A program made the position numbers and the translations under genes. The notes under the pieces were generated by a model that saw only the letters and a list, made by a program, of their open reading frames with translations, did not search any database and was not told the origin of the DNA. From contig CAMAXX010000014.1 of assembly GCA_945862435.1 (NCBI GenBank), forward strand, positions 1-64,000: 64,000 bases of DNA, given 5' to 3'. This DNA comes from Pseudorhodobacter antarcticus (lineage in GTDB: Bacteria; Pseudomonadota; Alphaproteobacteria; Rhodobacterales; Rhodobacteraceae). Shown here one piece after another: positions 28,301-36,840 of this stretch. Within the stretch, counting starts at the first letter, position 1, and every line of letters starts with the position of its first letter.

Positions 28301-28735
28301 GCGCGGATGGCTGGATGATCGCGGGGGCGTGCCTTCGAGGAAAGTCCGGACTCCATGAAGAAAGGGTGCTGGGTAACGCCCAGCGAGGGCAACCTCAGGG
28401 AAAGCGCCACAGAGAAAAGTCTGCCGCTGTGCGGGGCGTAAGCCCTGCGGATCAGCGGTGATGGTGAAAAGGTGGGGTAAGAGCCCACCGCAGGCTTGGC
28501 AACAAGACTGGCATGGCAAGCCCCACCCGGAGCAATGCCGAATAGGGGCCTTGCGTGGAAAGGTCTGCCCATGTGCCCCCGAGTCTTACTCGGGGGCGGG
28601 CGGAGACCTCCACAGGGAACTTCAGCCCGAAGGCCCGGGTTGGCAGCTTGACCGCCGTGGCAACACGGTTGGCAGAGGAATGATCATCCAAAGGGGTGAC
28701 CCTTGGACAGAATCCGGCTTATAGGCCATCCGCGC
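28301..28735 (+). ncRNA. rnpB: RNase P RNA, bacterial type A
   Basis: The catalytic RNA that matures tRNA 5' ends. The 5' GCGCGGATGGC pairs with the 3' GGCCATCCGCGC to form P1. Universal conserved blocks are present: GAGGAAAGTCCGGACTCC near the 5' end, AGGGTGCTGGGTAACGCCCAG, and ACAGAATCCGGCTTATAGG near the 3' end. The length of about 435 nt is typical for alphaproteobacteria. Its own promoter lies just upstream. All track ORFs across it are spurious. Confidence 0.97.
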
Positions 28736-28779
28736 AAAACTTCCGCTTAGCTTTGCCCCAAGGGCGGACGCTTCGCGGA

Positions 28780-28839
28780 AGGTATTTGTATCAGTGCGAA
28801 AACCAAAGGCGTTTTTCTTTCATACTGATACAAATACCT
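28780..28839. repeat. inverted pair of hairpin-tail repeat tails after rnpB
   Basis: AGGTATTTGTATCAGTGCGAAA (28780-28801) and its complement TTTCATACTGATACAAATACCT (28818-28839) match at 20 of 22 positions around a 16-base loop that contains five T. The right copy is nearly identical to the tail before tadA. In RNA it would form a 22-bp hairpin, which may end the rnpB transcript. Confidence 0.8.
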
Positions 28840-28883
28840 GCGCCGCAGGCATCCAACCTTTCAACTTTTGCAGCGTTTCTCTG

Positions 28884-28911
28884 TTGACTCTGCTTGTGCC
28901 TTGGCTAAAAG
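28884..28911 (+). promoter_or_regulatory. probable promoter for rpmG
   Basis: TTGACT, 16 bases, TAAAAG, 53 bases upstream of the rpmG start. The -10 is only a fair match. It resembles the rnpB promoter (TTGACC, 17, TAAAGC). Confidence 0.45.
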
Positions 28912-28963
28912 GCAGGCTTAAACATTCCACCAAGGCGTAGCTTTGGGCTGAAGGGGACTTACC

Positions 28964-29131
28964 ATGGCCAAACCGGCGACGATCAAGATCCGTCTGAACT
29001 CGACGGCAGGCACGGGGCACTTTTATGTGACCAAGAAAAATGCGCGCACCATGACGGACAAAATGGTTGTCAAGAAATACGACCCCGTCAAGCGTGAGCA
29101 TGTCGAATACAAAGAAGGCAAGATCAAGTAA
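28964..29131 (+). CDS. rpmG: 50S ribosomal protein L33
   Basis: A 55-residue basic ribosomal protein near the E site of the large subunit, too short for the supplied track. The sequence [20 protein letters not shown] then [20 protein letters not shown] is the alphaproteobacterial L33 form. It lacks the zinc-binding cysteines, so it is the Cys-free type. GAAGGGG precedes the ATG by about 8 bases. A strong terminator follows, making it monocistronic. Confidence 0.97.
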   Translation: MAKPATIKIRLNSTAGTGHFYVTKKNARTMTDKMVVKKYDPVKREHVEYKEGKIK

Positions 29132-29156
29132 GATCGATTGCCAGTCTATCAGTTTG

Positions 29157-29186
29157 AAACCGCGCCAGAAATGGCGCGGTTTTTTC
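29157..29186 (+). terminator. intrinsic terminator of rpmG
   Basis: AAACCGCGCC-agaaat-GGCGCGGTTTTTT: a 10-bp stem with a run of six T. Confidence 0.9.
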
Positions 29187-29216
29187 ATGGGCATCGGCGG
29201 CAGCGCTTGGCACAAT

Positions 29217-29248
29217 AGAAAAGGCCACGGTTTCCCGTGGCCTTTTCT
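29217..29248. terminator. hairpin between rpmG and the convergent BI-1 gene
   Basis: AGAAAAGGCCACGG-tttc-CCGTGGCCTTTTCT is a perfect 14-bp stem with CTTTTCT at both sides. It probably terminates the minus-strand BI-1 transcript and backs up rpmG termination. Confidence 0.75.
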
Positions 29249-29269
29249 TCTATTGCGATCATGCGCTGC

Positions 29270-29992
29270 TTATTCGCGGTTACCCAAGAATTGCAGCAGG
29301 AACATGAACATGTTGATAAAGTCCATATACAGGCGTAGCGCGCCCATGATGGCCGATTTACCCATCCAAGCCTCATCACCGTGTTCTGCGTGGGCGATGT
29401 ATTCGTTCTTGATCGACTGCGTGTCGTAGGCAGTCAGACCTGCGAAAATCAGCACGCCGATCACCGAAACAGCAAAGGCCAGCGCCGAAGACGCAAGGAA
29501 GATGTTCACGATCGAAGCCACGATAAGGCCAATCAAGCCCATCATGAGGAACGTGCCCATGCCCGACAAATCGCGCTTGGTGGTATAGCCGTACAGGCTA
29601 AGCCCCGCAAAGGCGATGGCGGTCACCAAGAACGTGGTCGCAATCGATGTGCCCGTGTAAACGGCGAAGATGAACGAAAGCGACAGGCCCATTAGCGATG
29701 CATAGGCGTAGAAGAACAGCTGAGCTGCAGCCACCGACATCCGGTTGATCAGCGCGCCAAAGGCGAAAACCATCGCCAGCGGCGCGAACATCACCACCCA
29801 CTTCAAAGGCGTTGCGAAAATCGCGTTTAGCAGTGTCTCATTGGTACCAACGCCCCATGCAACAGCCGCAGTGAGCAACATGCCCACGGACATCAGCCCG
29901 TATACTTTGTTCATGTGGGCGCGCAGCCCAACATCAATCTCGGCGGTCCGGGCGCCCGCGCCGATTGTCCGGATCGTCTGATAGTCAGCCAT
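29270..29992 (-). CDS. Bax inhibitor-1/YccA-family membrane protein
   Basis: A 240-residue protein with about seven hydrophobic segments and the UPF0005/BI-1 signature GLTAYDTQSIKNEYIA near the C-terminus. Family members are pH-sensitive calcium-leak channels or modulators of the FtsH protease (YccA). The N-terminus up to about residue 25 is polar and cytoplasmic. A 40-base inverted repeat lies in its upstream region. Nothing in the neighbourhood narrows the function. Confidence 0.9.
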   Translation of the reverse strand: MADYQTIRTIGAGARTAEIDVGLRAHMNKVYGLMSVGMLLTAAVAWGVGTNETLLNAIFATPLKWVVMFAPLAMVFAFGALINRMSVAAAQLFFYAYASLMGLSLSFIFAVYTGTSIATTFLVTAIAFAGLSLYGYTTKRDLSGMGTFLMMGLIGLIVASIVNIFLASSALAFAVSVIGVLIFAGLTAYDTQSIKNEYIAHAEHGDEAWMGKSAIMGALRLYMDFINMFMFLLQFLGNRE

Positions 29993-30040
29993 AAAAGCCT
30001 CCGCTAGGGTGGGCGGCGCGGAAATGCACCGTATGGCGCT

Positions 30041-30080
30041 AATATTGCCATCTGAAACCTATATTTCAAGTGCCAATATT
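30041..30080. repeat. 17-bp-arm inverted repeat between DUF1127 and BI-1 genes
   Basis: AATATTGCCATCTGAAA and TTTCAAGTGCCAATATT match at 14 of 17 positions around the loop CCTATA. It lies after the DUF1127 stop and before the BI-1 start, both on the minus strand. No T run follows on the minus strand, so a terminator is unlikely. An operator for the BI-1 gene or an mRNA hairpin is possible. Confidence 0.55.
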
Positions 30081-30112
30081 CAGAAAAATTGAGTGCGCCT
30101 GCGCGCCTGCGC

Positions 30113-30334
30113 TCACGCGCGCCAGTTGGCGGGAACGTCCCAAATGGGTCGGGCAGCCTCGGCGCGGGCTTGGCCGCGAGACAGGCCAATATCGGCAAGC
30201 ATGGCGTCGTCCATATCAGCAAGGCGCGCACGCGATGCGGCAACCGAAGGAGCGACGCGCAGATAGGGCAACGCGCCCAAGAGCGAGGACAGGATCGAGG
30301 GGCGGGTGGCGCTGTGGCCAATTGCGGCAAACAT
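30113..30334 (-). CDS. DUF1127-family small protein
   Basis: A 73-residue Arg/Ala-rich protein ending in the DUF1127 motif (RLADMDDAMLADIGLSRGQA, then RPIWDVPANWRA). In Rhodobacter-related bacteria small DUF1127 proteins are stress-induced, bind RNA and act in sRNA turnover and phosphate or oxidative-stress responses. Which class this belongs to is not clear. It has a good AAGGAA ribosome site. The next gene upstream, a LysR regulator, is divergent. Confidence 0.8.
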   Translation of the reverse strand: MFAAIGHSATRPSILSSLLGALPYLRVAPSVAASRARLADMDDAMLADIGLSRGQARAEAARPIWDVPANWRA

Positions 30335-30425
30335 AGTGTTTCCTTAATGGTACATTTTATTAGTTTGCGTGATGCAAGCGGCTGCCCGCATCACCGAACT
30401 TGATCTTTCTAACACACCCGTGCAT

Positions 30426-30440
30426 ATTCCGAAAACGAAT
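30426..30440. promoter_or_regulatory. LysR-type binding-site candidate
   Basis: ATTC-cgaaaac-GAAT is a dyad with the T-N11-A layout of LysR sites. It lies 34 bases before the lysR-type gene in the divergent region. Confidence 0.4.
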
Positions 30441-30473
30441 GTTCTTGAAACTTAACATCAAGGTTTGTGATAT

Positions 30474-31355
30474 ATGCGCAATCTCGATCTGGTATCCCTG
30501 CGGTCTTTCGTGGCGATTATTGACGCCGGCGGTGTCACCCGCGCGGCGGGTTTTTTGAACCTAACACAGTCGGCAGTTTCGATGCAGATCAAGCGGTTAG
30601 AGGATTTTCTGGGCTTGCCGCTGTTAGATCGAAGCACGCGCAAATTGGCCCCCACAGCGGCGGGGGAGCAGTTGATTGGCTATGCCCGCAAGATGCTGGC
30701 CCTGAATGACGAGGTGTTCACAAGGCTAACCACGCCCGAGGCAGAAGGCGAAATTATCCTCGGTGTGCCGCACGATATTGTCTACCCCGCGATTCCCCCC
30801 GTGCTAAAGGCGTTCAACGCTGAGTATCCTAAAATGCGGGTGCGGCTGAATTCGTCCTTTACTAAAACACTAAAGGAACAATTTGCCCAAGGGGAATGCG
30901 ATTTGATCCTGACCACCGAGGCGCGTGCCGATGCGGGCGGCGAGACAGTAGCGGAACTACCACTGGTGTGGATTGGGGCTGTTGGCGGCAGCGCATGGAA
31001 GGCGCGGCCCTTGCGGCTTGCGTTCGAGCAGCGCTGTTATTTCCGCGCGGGCGTGCAGGCCGCGCTGGACACGCGCGGTATCCCATGGGAAATGGCCGTC
31101 GATGGTGGCAGTACGCGGGCGGTCGAGGCTTCGGTTTCGGCCGATTTGGCAGTGCATACAGTGCTGGCAGGGTCAGAACCCCAAGCGGTTGAGCGGATTA
31201 ACCACGGCGGAGCTTTGCCCCATTTGGGGGCGGTCAAGATCAATCTTTATGTGGCAGATCCTGTGCATTCCCATGCGATAACCGCGCTGGCGGGGATGAT
31301 ACGGCAGGCGTATCGGCTGCGCGCCGCGCAAAAATCCACCGCTACGGCCGCGTGA
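30474..31355 (+). CDS. LysR-family transcriptional regulator
   Basis: A 293-residue regulator. The winged helix-turn-helix spans residues 1-60 (MRNLDLVSLRSFVAIIDAGG, TRAAGFLNLTQSAVSMQIKR LED), followed by a substrate-binding domain that starts EGEIILGVPHDIVYPAIPPV. The last 14 bases overlap the 3' end of the convergent quinone oxidoreductase gene. It is divergent from DUF1127. A T-N11-A dyad lies close upstream. Its regulon cannot be assigned. Confidence 0.9.
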   Translation: MRNLDLVSLRSFVAIIDAGGVTRAAGFLNLTQSAVSMQIKRLEDFLGLPLLDRSTRKLAPTAAGEQLIGYARKMLALNDEVFTRLTTPEAEGEIILGVPHDIVYPAIPPVLKAFNAEYPKMRVRLNSSFTKTLKEQFAQGECDLILTTEARADAGGETVAELPLVWIGAVGGSAWKARPLRLAFEQRCYFRAGVQAALDTRGIPWEMAVDGGSTRAVEASVSADLAVHTVLAGSEPQAVERINHGGALPHLGAVKINLYVADPVHSHAITALAGMIRQAYRLRAAQKSTATAA

Positions 31356-32304
31356 TTACCACTTTGCCTGTGGCGGTGCGGCTTCGCAGCAGTTCTAACC
31401 CTTCGGGTGCGCGCTCGAACGGGATTTGGTGCGAGATGTGCGGGCGCACTTCGCCCGCCGCGATCCAATCTAAAACCTGCGTCAGGCTTTGCGTCAGCAC
31501 TTGGGGGGCAAATTTCAAATAGCCGCCCCAATACAGACCCATGGCCGATAGGTTTTTCACCAGCAGCAGATTGGCAGGGATTTGGGGCACTTCGCCCCCC
31601 GCAAATCCAATAGTCAGCAGCCGCCCTTCGGGGCGCGTGGCAGATAGCGCGGCCATAAAGGCAGGCCCACCCACAGCATCGTAAACCACATCGAACCCGC
31701 CCGCCGCACGCAAAGCGCCCTTTAAGTCGGGGGTATCGCTGTCAATCAGAACATCGGCCCCAGCAGACTGCGCCACGGCCAGCCGATCTGCGCCGCGCGC
31801 CACGGCAATCACCCGTGCGCCCATGCGTTTGCCAATTTCAACCGCCGTTAGACCCACCCCGCCCGCCGCGCCCAGCACCAGCAGGGTTTCCCCTGCCTGC
31901 AAGCGCGCCTTATGATCCAGCGCCAAATGCGAAGTGCCATAGGCAATTTGAAATGCCGCGCCCACGCTATTATCTACGCTGTCTGGCAGTGCGATCAATT
32001 GATTGACAGGGGCAATCGCCGCCTCGGCCAATCCGCCACTGCCAATAAATGCCGCAACCCGCGCGCCAATGGCGGGGCCGATTGTGCGCGGGCCAAGCGC
32101 CAACACTGTGCCTGCCACTTCCATTCCCAGCGTCATTGGCAAGGCGGGGCGTTCTTGATAGCGCCCCGATTGCATCAGCAAATCGGCGTGGTTCAACCCG
32201 CACGCGCGTATGGCGATAAGAGCTTCGCCTTTTGCAGGCTGCGGTATTGGCGTTTCGGCCATCGTTAGCGCTGCGCCCAACTCTTGGACTTGCCATGCTT
32301 TCAT
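31342..32304 (-). CDS. zinc-independent NAD(P)H:quinone oxidoreductase (MDR family)
   Basis: A 320-residue protein from the ATG at 32304 (MKAWQVQELGA); the five residues before it in the track are not family-like. The fold is alcohol-dehydrogenase-like: GroES-like N-terminal half (IRACGLNHADLLMQSGRYQ) and Rossmann half (LLVLGAAGGVGLTAVEIGKR). The structural and catalytic zinc cysteines are absent, as in QOR/zeta-crystallin. It likely reduces quinones or 2-alkenals with NADPH. The convergent LysR gene overlaps its end by 14 bases. Confidence 0.88.
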   Translation of the reverse strand: MKAWQVQELGAALTMAETPIPQPAKGEALIAIRACGLNHADLLMQSGRYQERPALPMTLGMEVAGTVLALGPRTIGPAIGARVAAFIGSGGLAEAAIAPVNQLIALPDSVDNSVGAAFQIAYGTSHLALDHKARLQAGETLLVLGAAGGVGLTAVEIGKRMGARVIAVARGADRLAVAQSAGADVLIDSDTPDLKGALRAAGGFDVVYDAVGGPAFMAALSATRPEGRLLTIGFAGGEVPQIPANLLLVKNLSAMGLYWGGYLKFAPQVLTQSLTQVLDWIAAGEVRPHISHQIPFERAPEGLELLRSRTATGKVVITRP

Positions 32305-32729
32305 CGCGATCAACCCCAATATGATCTAAGTTTAGTCGGCCGTAGTGGCAATTTCAGCGAATCATGCGGGATGCGCAACACGGACTTGTGCCCCTTTGGT
32401 TTTGGAATTTCCGTGCTTGTAGTAAAATTTCCTAGAATCGTTCGCATTATGCGCAAACTTGCGGCAGACAGCGCCTTTTGCGCGTAAACTTTTGGCGCAG
32501 ACCTAGGTGAGGTAGGTTAACACCCTTAGGTAGATTGATCGACCGGCCAAGGCAACCCAACCATAACTGCGCGAGTTAACGCATTTTCTGCCTGTATCAA
32601 CCATAAGTAATATACTAAAGTATATATAAAAAAGACTTTAGATTAGTTTTGCAATGCGTAAGTGGGTATGGAAAAAATCTTTACCACAGGCGAATGATAT
32701 CCAACTTAGCAATGAAATCGGACAAATCT
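32305..32729. other. long intergenic region upstream of the XRE regulator
   Basis: About 425 bases with no credible ORF. The first part is the QOR promoter region. The part near 32600-32660 is clearly AT-rich compared with the rest of the window and contains the palindrome TATACTAAAGTATA (32611-32624), followed by TATATAAAAAAG. It probably holds the promoter and an operator of the XRE gene. Confidence 0.45.
32611..32624. promoter_or_regulatory. palindrome TATACTAAAGTATA, possible operator
   Basis: Perfect 6-bp arms around AA, in the AT-rich promoter region 105 bases before the XRE regulator start. Such a dyad fits an XRE-type dimer site, but the assignment is inference. Confidence 0.35.
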
Positions 32730-33089
32730 ATGAAGCACCCAGTTGATATACATGTGGGCAAACGTATTCGCCATCGTCGGTGGATGATAGGTATGACCCA
32801 ACAGCAATTGGCTGACAAAGTTGGTATCAAATTCCAGCAGATTCAGAAATATGAAACGGGCATGAACCGTGTTTCCGCGTCGCGTCTTTGGGACATCGCA
32901 GAAACCCTGGGCGTTGAGATTTCCTTTTTCTTTGAAGGTCTAAGTGAAGGCAGCGCACCTACCCCTGCGCAGGCCGACATAATGGCTGACAAAGAAGCTT
33001 TGGATTTGGTGCGTTCGTATTACTTGATCCCCGAGGCGCAACGTCGCCGTCTGTTTGATCTGGCGCGCGTTTTGTCCGAAGCAGCTTAA
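32730..33089 (+). CDS. XRE-family helix-turn-helix regulator
   Basis: A protein of 119 residues from ATG 32730 (MKHPVDIHVGKRIRHRRWMI); the 27 residues before it in the track are not conserved in character. The HTH_3 domain spans about residues 9-65 (GMTQQQLADKVGIKFQQIQK YETG, SASRLWDIAETL), followed by a short C-terminal region (SYYLIPEAQRRRLFDLARVL). From memory, close relatives are common single-copy genes in Rhodobacteraceae. The HisN-like gene begins 71 bases downstream and may be co-transcribed. Confidence 0.88.
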   Translation: MKHPVDIHVGKRIRHRRWMIGMTQQQLADKVGIKFQQIQKYETGMNRVSASRLWDIAETLGVEISFFFEGLSEGSAPTPAQADIMADKEALDLVRSYYLIPEAQRRRLFDLARVLSEAA

Positions 33090-33159
33090 CCTCGCCTTCA
33101 GCTTGACCAAATTGCCCCTGTCTCCTATGCGAGCAGGGGTATTTGTTTTGGGGTATGCC

Positions 33160-33954
33160 ATGCTGTCACAGTCCACGCGCGAAGACATTTTCGCAACCGC
33201 CCATGCCTTGGCAGATGCCGCCCGCGTGGCGACTTTGCAGCATTTCCGCAGCGAAGGCTTGGCGGCTGATAATAAAGAGATTGGGCGGTTCGATCCTGTC
33301 ACAGTGGCAGATCGGCTGTCAGAACAGCGGATGCGCGCCATACTGGCAACCCGCCGCCCTGATGATGCAATTTTGGGCGAAGAGTTTGGGCCAAAGGCGG
33401 GCACATCGGGCCTGACTTGGGTGCTTGATCCAATTGATGGCACGCGCAGTTATCTTGCAGGCGCCCCGACATGGGGCGTGTTGATTTCTGTGCGCGATGT
33501 GGAGGGGCCGATTTACGGAATTATCGACCAACCCTTTATCGGCGAGCGGTTTGAAGGCGGCCTTGGACGCGCCACCACAAATGGCCCGTTAGGGGTGCGC
33601 GCCCTAAAGACGCGCCCACCGCGCACCCTGACCGATGCGATCTTGTTTTCTACCTTCCCCGAAGTTGGCACGCAGGCCGAAGGTGACGCTTTTCGGCGTG
33701 TTTCTGCTTGCGCAAAACTGACCCGCTATGGCACAGATTGCTATGCCTATGCCCTTATCGCTGCGGGCCAGATTGATCTGGTGATCGAGGCTGGTCTGCA
33801 ACCCTATGACGTGCAGGCACCCATTGCAGTGATTACGGCGGCAGGCGGCGTGGTGACCAACTGGCAAGGCGGCCCCGCCCATGACGGCGGGCAGATACTG
33901 GCCGCTGCAAATACCGCTGTTCATGCGCAGGCGATGGCTCTGCTGAACGGATAA
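33160..33954 (+). CDS. inositol-monophosphatase-family phosphatase, HisN-like histidinol-phosphatase
   Basis: A 264-residue protein from ATG 33160 (MLSQSTREDIFATAHAL). It has the Mg/Li-dependent phosphatase motifs GEEFG, LTWVLDPIDGTRSYLAG and LQPYDVQAPIAVITAAGG. By resemblance it would hydrolyse histidinol phosphate, as HisN does in many Rhodobacteraceae, but IMPase or CysQ-like activity cannot be excluded from motifs. The track start at 33055 runs through the XRE stop region. A hairpin-tail repeat follows it. Confidence 0.85.
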   Translation: MLSQSTREDIFATAHALADAARVATLQHFRSEGLAADNKEIGRFDPVTVADRLSEQRMRAILATRRPDDAILGEEFGPKAGTSGLTWVLDPIDGTRSYLAGAPTWGVLISVRDVEGPIYGIIDQPFIGERFEGGLGRATTNGPLGVRALKTRPPRTLTDAILFSTFPEVGTQAEGDAFRRVSACAKLTRYGTDCYAYALIAAGQIDLVIEAGLQPYDVQAPIAVITAAGGVVTNWQGGPAHDGGQILAAANTAVHAQAMALLNG

Positions 33955-33974
33955 GGGGGCCAGCCGCCTTGCCC

Positions 33975-34027
33975 GTGACGCGTGGCGTCACAGGCTTACC
34001 CCCGAGGTATTTATGTCAATGTGAAAG
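33975..34027 (+). repeat. hairpin-tail repeat, copy after hisN-like gene
   Basis: The perfect hairpin GTGACGC-gtg-GCGTCAC (33975-33991) is followed by CCCCCG and the tail AGGTATTTATGTCAATGTGAAAG (34005-34027). Confidence 0.75.
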
Positions 34028-34132
34028 GGCTTTAAGGCGCGAATAGTTTTGCTATGCTGTCCGCGCACCTGAGCCCTTGGCCCGATTCTGTCAGGTGAAT
34101 GTCATCCTCCGAACGGGCAGGGCGGAGGCGAT

Positions 34133-35470
34133 ATGCAGGAAACTCTAATCAAAGGCGCGGATGTGGTTGTGACCATGGACGGAGCGCGGCGCGAGATTGC
34201 AGGCGGCGATGTGCTGATCCGTGGCGGGGTGATTGCGGGCGTGGGGCAGGGGCTGGCGACGCAGGGCGAAGTGATTTCGGCCCGCGGCTGTGTTGTAACT
34301 CCGGGGCTCGTGAACACACATCACCATCTTTACCAAACCCTAACCCGCGCAGTGCCTGCGGGCCAAGACGCGCTGCTGTTCGGCTGGCTGAAAGCGCTGT
34401 ATCCTATTTGGGCGCGGTTTGGGCCAGAGGAGATGTTTATCTCGGCCCAAGTAGGCCTTGCCGAACTGGCGCTGTCGGGCTGCGCGCTGACATCAGATCA
34501 TTTATACCTGTTTCCCAATGGTGCGCGGCTGGATGATACCATCGCGGCGGCGGGCGCGGTTGGCCTGCGCTTTCACCCAACGCGCGGGGCTATGAGCATT
34601 GGGACAAGTGCGGGCGGTCTGCCCCCCGACAGTTTGGTGGAAAACGAGGCCGCAATTTTGAACGACTGCATCCGCGTTATTGATGCCTTTCATGACAGAG
34701 CTGATGGCGCGATGGTGCGGGTGGGGATTGCACCTTGCTCGCCCTTTTCCGTTTCGCGCAATTTGATGCGCGATGCGGCGCTGCTTGCGCGCGATAAGGG
34801 CGTCATGCTGCATACCCATTTGGCCGAAAATGATGAAGATATTGCCTATTCCCTGGCGCAGTTTGGCTGCCGTCCAGGCCAATATGCCGAAGATCTGGGC
34901 TGGACAGGCGCGGATGTTTGGCACGCGCATTGCGTGAAATTGGACGCCAGCGAGATTGACCTTTTCGCGCGCACGGGCACGGGTGTGGCGCATTGTCCCT
35001 GTTCCAACTGCCGTCTTGGGTCGGGCGTGGCGCCCGTGCGTGCGCTGCGCAATGCTGGCGTGAAGGTTGGCCTTGGTGTGGACGGATCTGCCAGCAATGA
35101 CGCAGGCAATCTGATTGCCGAGGCACGCCAAGCGATGCTTTTGCAACGCGTCATGTTTGGGGCAGATGCCTTTTCCGCCCGCGCTGCGCTGGAACTGGCC
35201 ACCATTGGCGGCGCGCAGGTGCTGGGGCGCAGTGATTGCGGGTCGATCGAAGTGGGCAAACGCGCCGATATCGCAATTTGGGATGTGTCCGGAGTTGAGG
35301 CTGCTGGCACATGGGATGCGGTCGCCGCCCTAATCCTGTGCGGCCCTACCCGCGTGCGCGATTTAATCGTAGAAGGGCGGCGGGTTGTGCGGGCCGGGCA
35401 GATGGTCACGATTGACCTTGCGGGCGTGGTGGAGCGGCAAAACCAACTCGCCGCGCGGTTGACGGGCTAG
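34133..35470 (+). CDS. 8-oxoguanine deaminase (amidohydrolase superfamily)
   Basis: A 445-residue metal-dependent deaminase that converts 8-oxoguanine (and probably isocytosine-like bases) to urate-type products. The N-terminal metal site is PGLVNTHHHLYQTLTRAVPA, the following FGWLKALYPIWARFGPEEMF is characteristic of this subgroup, and the later metal ligands lie in LHTHLAENDED and the Asp in GLGVDGSASND. GGAGG precedes the ATG. It stands alone but matches the purine theme of the xdh/BMP operon 16 kb away. Atrazine/cytosine-deaminase relatives are the main alternative. Confidence 0.85.
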   Translation: MQETLIKGADVVVTMDGARREIAGGDVLIRGGVIAGVGQGLATQGEVISARGCVVTPGLVNTHHHLYQTLTRAVPAGQDALLFGWLKALYPIWARFGPEEMFISAQVGLAELALSGCALTSDHLYLFPNGARLDDTIAAAGAVGLRFHPTRGAMSIGTSAGGLPPDSLVENEAAILNDCIRVIDAFHDRADGAMVRVGIAPCSPFSVSRNLMRDAALLARDKGVMLHTHLAENDEDIAYSLAQFGCRPGQYAEDLGWTGADVWHAHCVKLDASEIDLFARTGTGVAHCPCSNCRLGSGVAPVRALRNAGVKVGLGVDGSASNDAGNLIAEARQAMLLQRVMFGADAFSARAALELATIGGAQVLGRSDCGSIEVGKRADIAIWDVSGVEAAGTWDAVAALILCGPTRVRDLIVEGRRVVRAGQMVTIDLAGVVERQNQLAARLTG

Positions 35471-35594
35471 ACAGGTGGCAAAGCTTTGGATATTTGTGCC
35501 GCATTACAAACCAATGCGCCCCCTTTTCGCCGCCGCCAGATCTGACGCTTTCTCTTTGCGCGCCCCTGCGTCACCCACCGCGCGCCTTTCCCCG

Positions 35595-35623
35595 TTGACC
35601 AATTCCACCGTCTTGGCTAGGCC
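35595..35623 (+). promoter_or_regulatory. probable promoter for argD
   Basis: TTGACC, 17 bases, TAGGCC, 28 bases before the argD start. The -10 is a weak match; the -35 and spacing are good. Confidence 0.4.
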
Positions 35624-35650
35624 TAGGCTTTGTTTGCGAAAGATACCGCT

Positions 35651-36829
35651 ATGATCCCCCCCGTTCTACCGACCTACAACCGCGCCCCGCTAGAGTTTAC
35701 CTTTGGCGCAGGCTCTTGGCTGACGGCCTTGGACGGCGCGCGATACCTTGACCTTGGCGCTGGTATTGCGGTGAATGCGCTGGGCCATGCACATCCGGCG
35801 CTGGTGGCGGCACTCACGGCGCAGGCGGGGCAGCTTTGGCATGTCTCGAACCTGTACCGCATCCCGCAGCAAGAACAGCTTGCGCAAATGCTGGTCGATC
35901 AAACCTTTGCCGATACGGTGTTTTTCACCAATTCAGGCACCGAAGCGGCCGAACTTGCCATTAAAATGGCGCGCAAATATCACTATGACAAAGGCCAGCC
36001 TGACCGCACCGAAATCGTCACATTTGAAGGCGGGTTTCATGGCCGCTCGACAGCGGCCATTGCCGCCGCTGGGTCAGAAAAAATGACCAAAGGCTTTGGC
36101 CCGTTAATGCCGGGCTTTACCCAAATCAAATGGGCAGACCATGACGCCATTCGCGCCGCCATTACGGAAAAAACTTGCGCCGTGATGATTGAGCCCGTGC
36201 AGGGCGAAGGGGGCATTCGGACTGTTCCCGATCAATGTCTTAAGGGCCTGCGCGATATCTGCGATGCAACGGGGACATTGCTGATATTTGACGAGGTGCA
36301 ATGCGGCATGGGCCGCACGGGCCGCCTGTTTGCACATGAATGGGCAGGGATCACCCCCGATATCATGATGGTGGCCAAGGGGATCGGCGGCGGTTTCCCG
36401 CTTGGCGCAGTTTTGTCCACCGAAAACGCCGCATGCGGCATGACGGCTGGCACCCATGGCTCGACCTATGGCGGCAACCCTTTGGGCTGCGCCGTCGGGG
36501 CCGCTGTTTTGGGCATTGTCGGGCAAGACAGTTTTCTTGCCGAGGTTGCCCGCAAAGGTGCGCTGTTTGCTCAAGGGCTGGAAAGCCTTTGCGCGCGCCA
36601 CCCGAAAGTCTTTGAAGCGGTTCGCGGCCAAGGTCTGATTATGGGCCTTAAATGCGTGGCCCCCAATACCGATGTGGTCAAAGCGGCCTACGCGCAGAAC
36701 CTGCTGACTGTACCCGCCGCCGACAACGTATTGCGCCTTTTGCCTGCGCTGAACATCGAAGACGCAGATATAACCGAGGCCCTTACCCGCCTAGACCGCG
36801 CCGCAATCGCTTTGGAAGCTTCAACTTGA
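35651..36829 (+). CDS. argD: acetylornithine aminotransferase
   Basis: A class III PLP aminotransferase of arginine synthesis that converts N-acetylglutamate semialdehyde to N-acetylornithine; many also act on succinyldiaminopimelate. The start at 35651 gives 392 residues beginning MIPPVLPTYNRAPLEFTFG. It shows NSGTEAAELAIKMARKYHYD, the FDEVQCGMGRTGRLFAHEW region and the PLP lysine in MMVAKGIGGGFPLGAVL. argF follows after 80 bases, so they act together in the pathway. An inverted hairpin-tail repeat lies between them. Confidence 0.94.
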   Translation: MIPPVLPTYNRAPLEFTFGAGSWLTALDGARYLDLGAGIAVNALGHAHPALVAALTAQAGQLWHVSNLYRIPQQEQLAQMLVDQTFADTVFFTNSGTEAAELAIKMARKYHYDKGQPDRTEIVTFEGGFHGRSTAAIAAAGSEKMTKGFGPLMPGFTQIKWADHDAIRAAITEKTCAVMIEPVQGEGGIRTVPDQCLKGLRDICDATGTLLIFDEVQCGMGRTGRLFAHEWAGITPDIMMVAKGIGGGFPLGAVLSTENAACGMTAGTHGSTYGGNPLGCAVGAAVLGIVGQDSFLAEVARKGALFAQGLESLCARHPKVFEAVRGQGLIMGLKCVAPNTDVVKAAYAQNLLTVPAADNVLRLLPALNIEDADITEALTRLDRAAIALEAST

Positions 36830-36840
36830 CTGCCTGCTTC

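Noticed and set aside
28458-28724. ORFs across the RNase P RNA region
   Set aside because: The sequence is clearly rnpB; these frames are incidental.
35487-35509. Possible further repeat tail GGATATTTGTGCCGCATTACAAA after the 8-oxoguanine deaminase gene
   Set aside because: Partial similarity to the tail only; no preceding hairpin or CCCC stretch.
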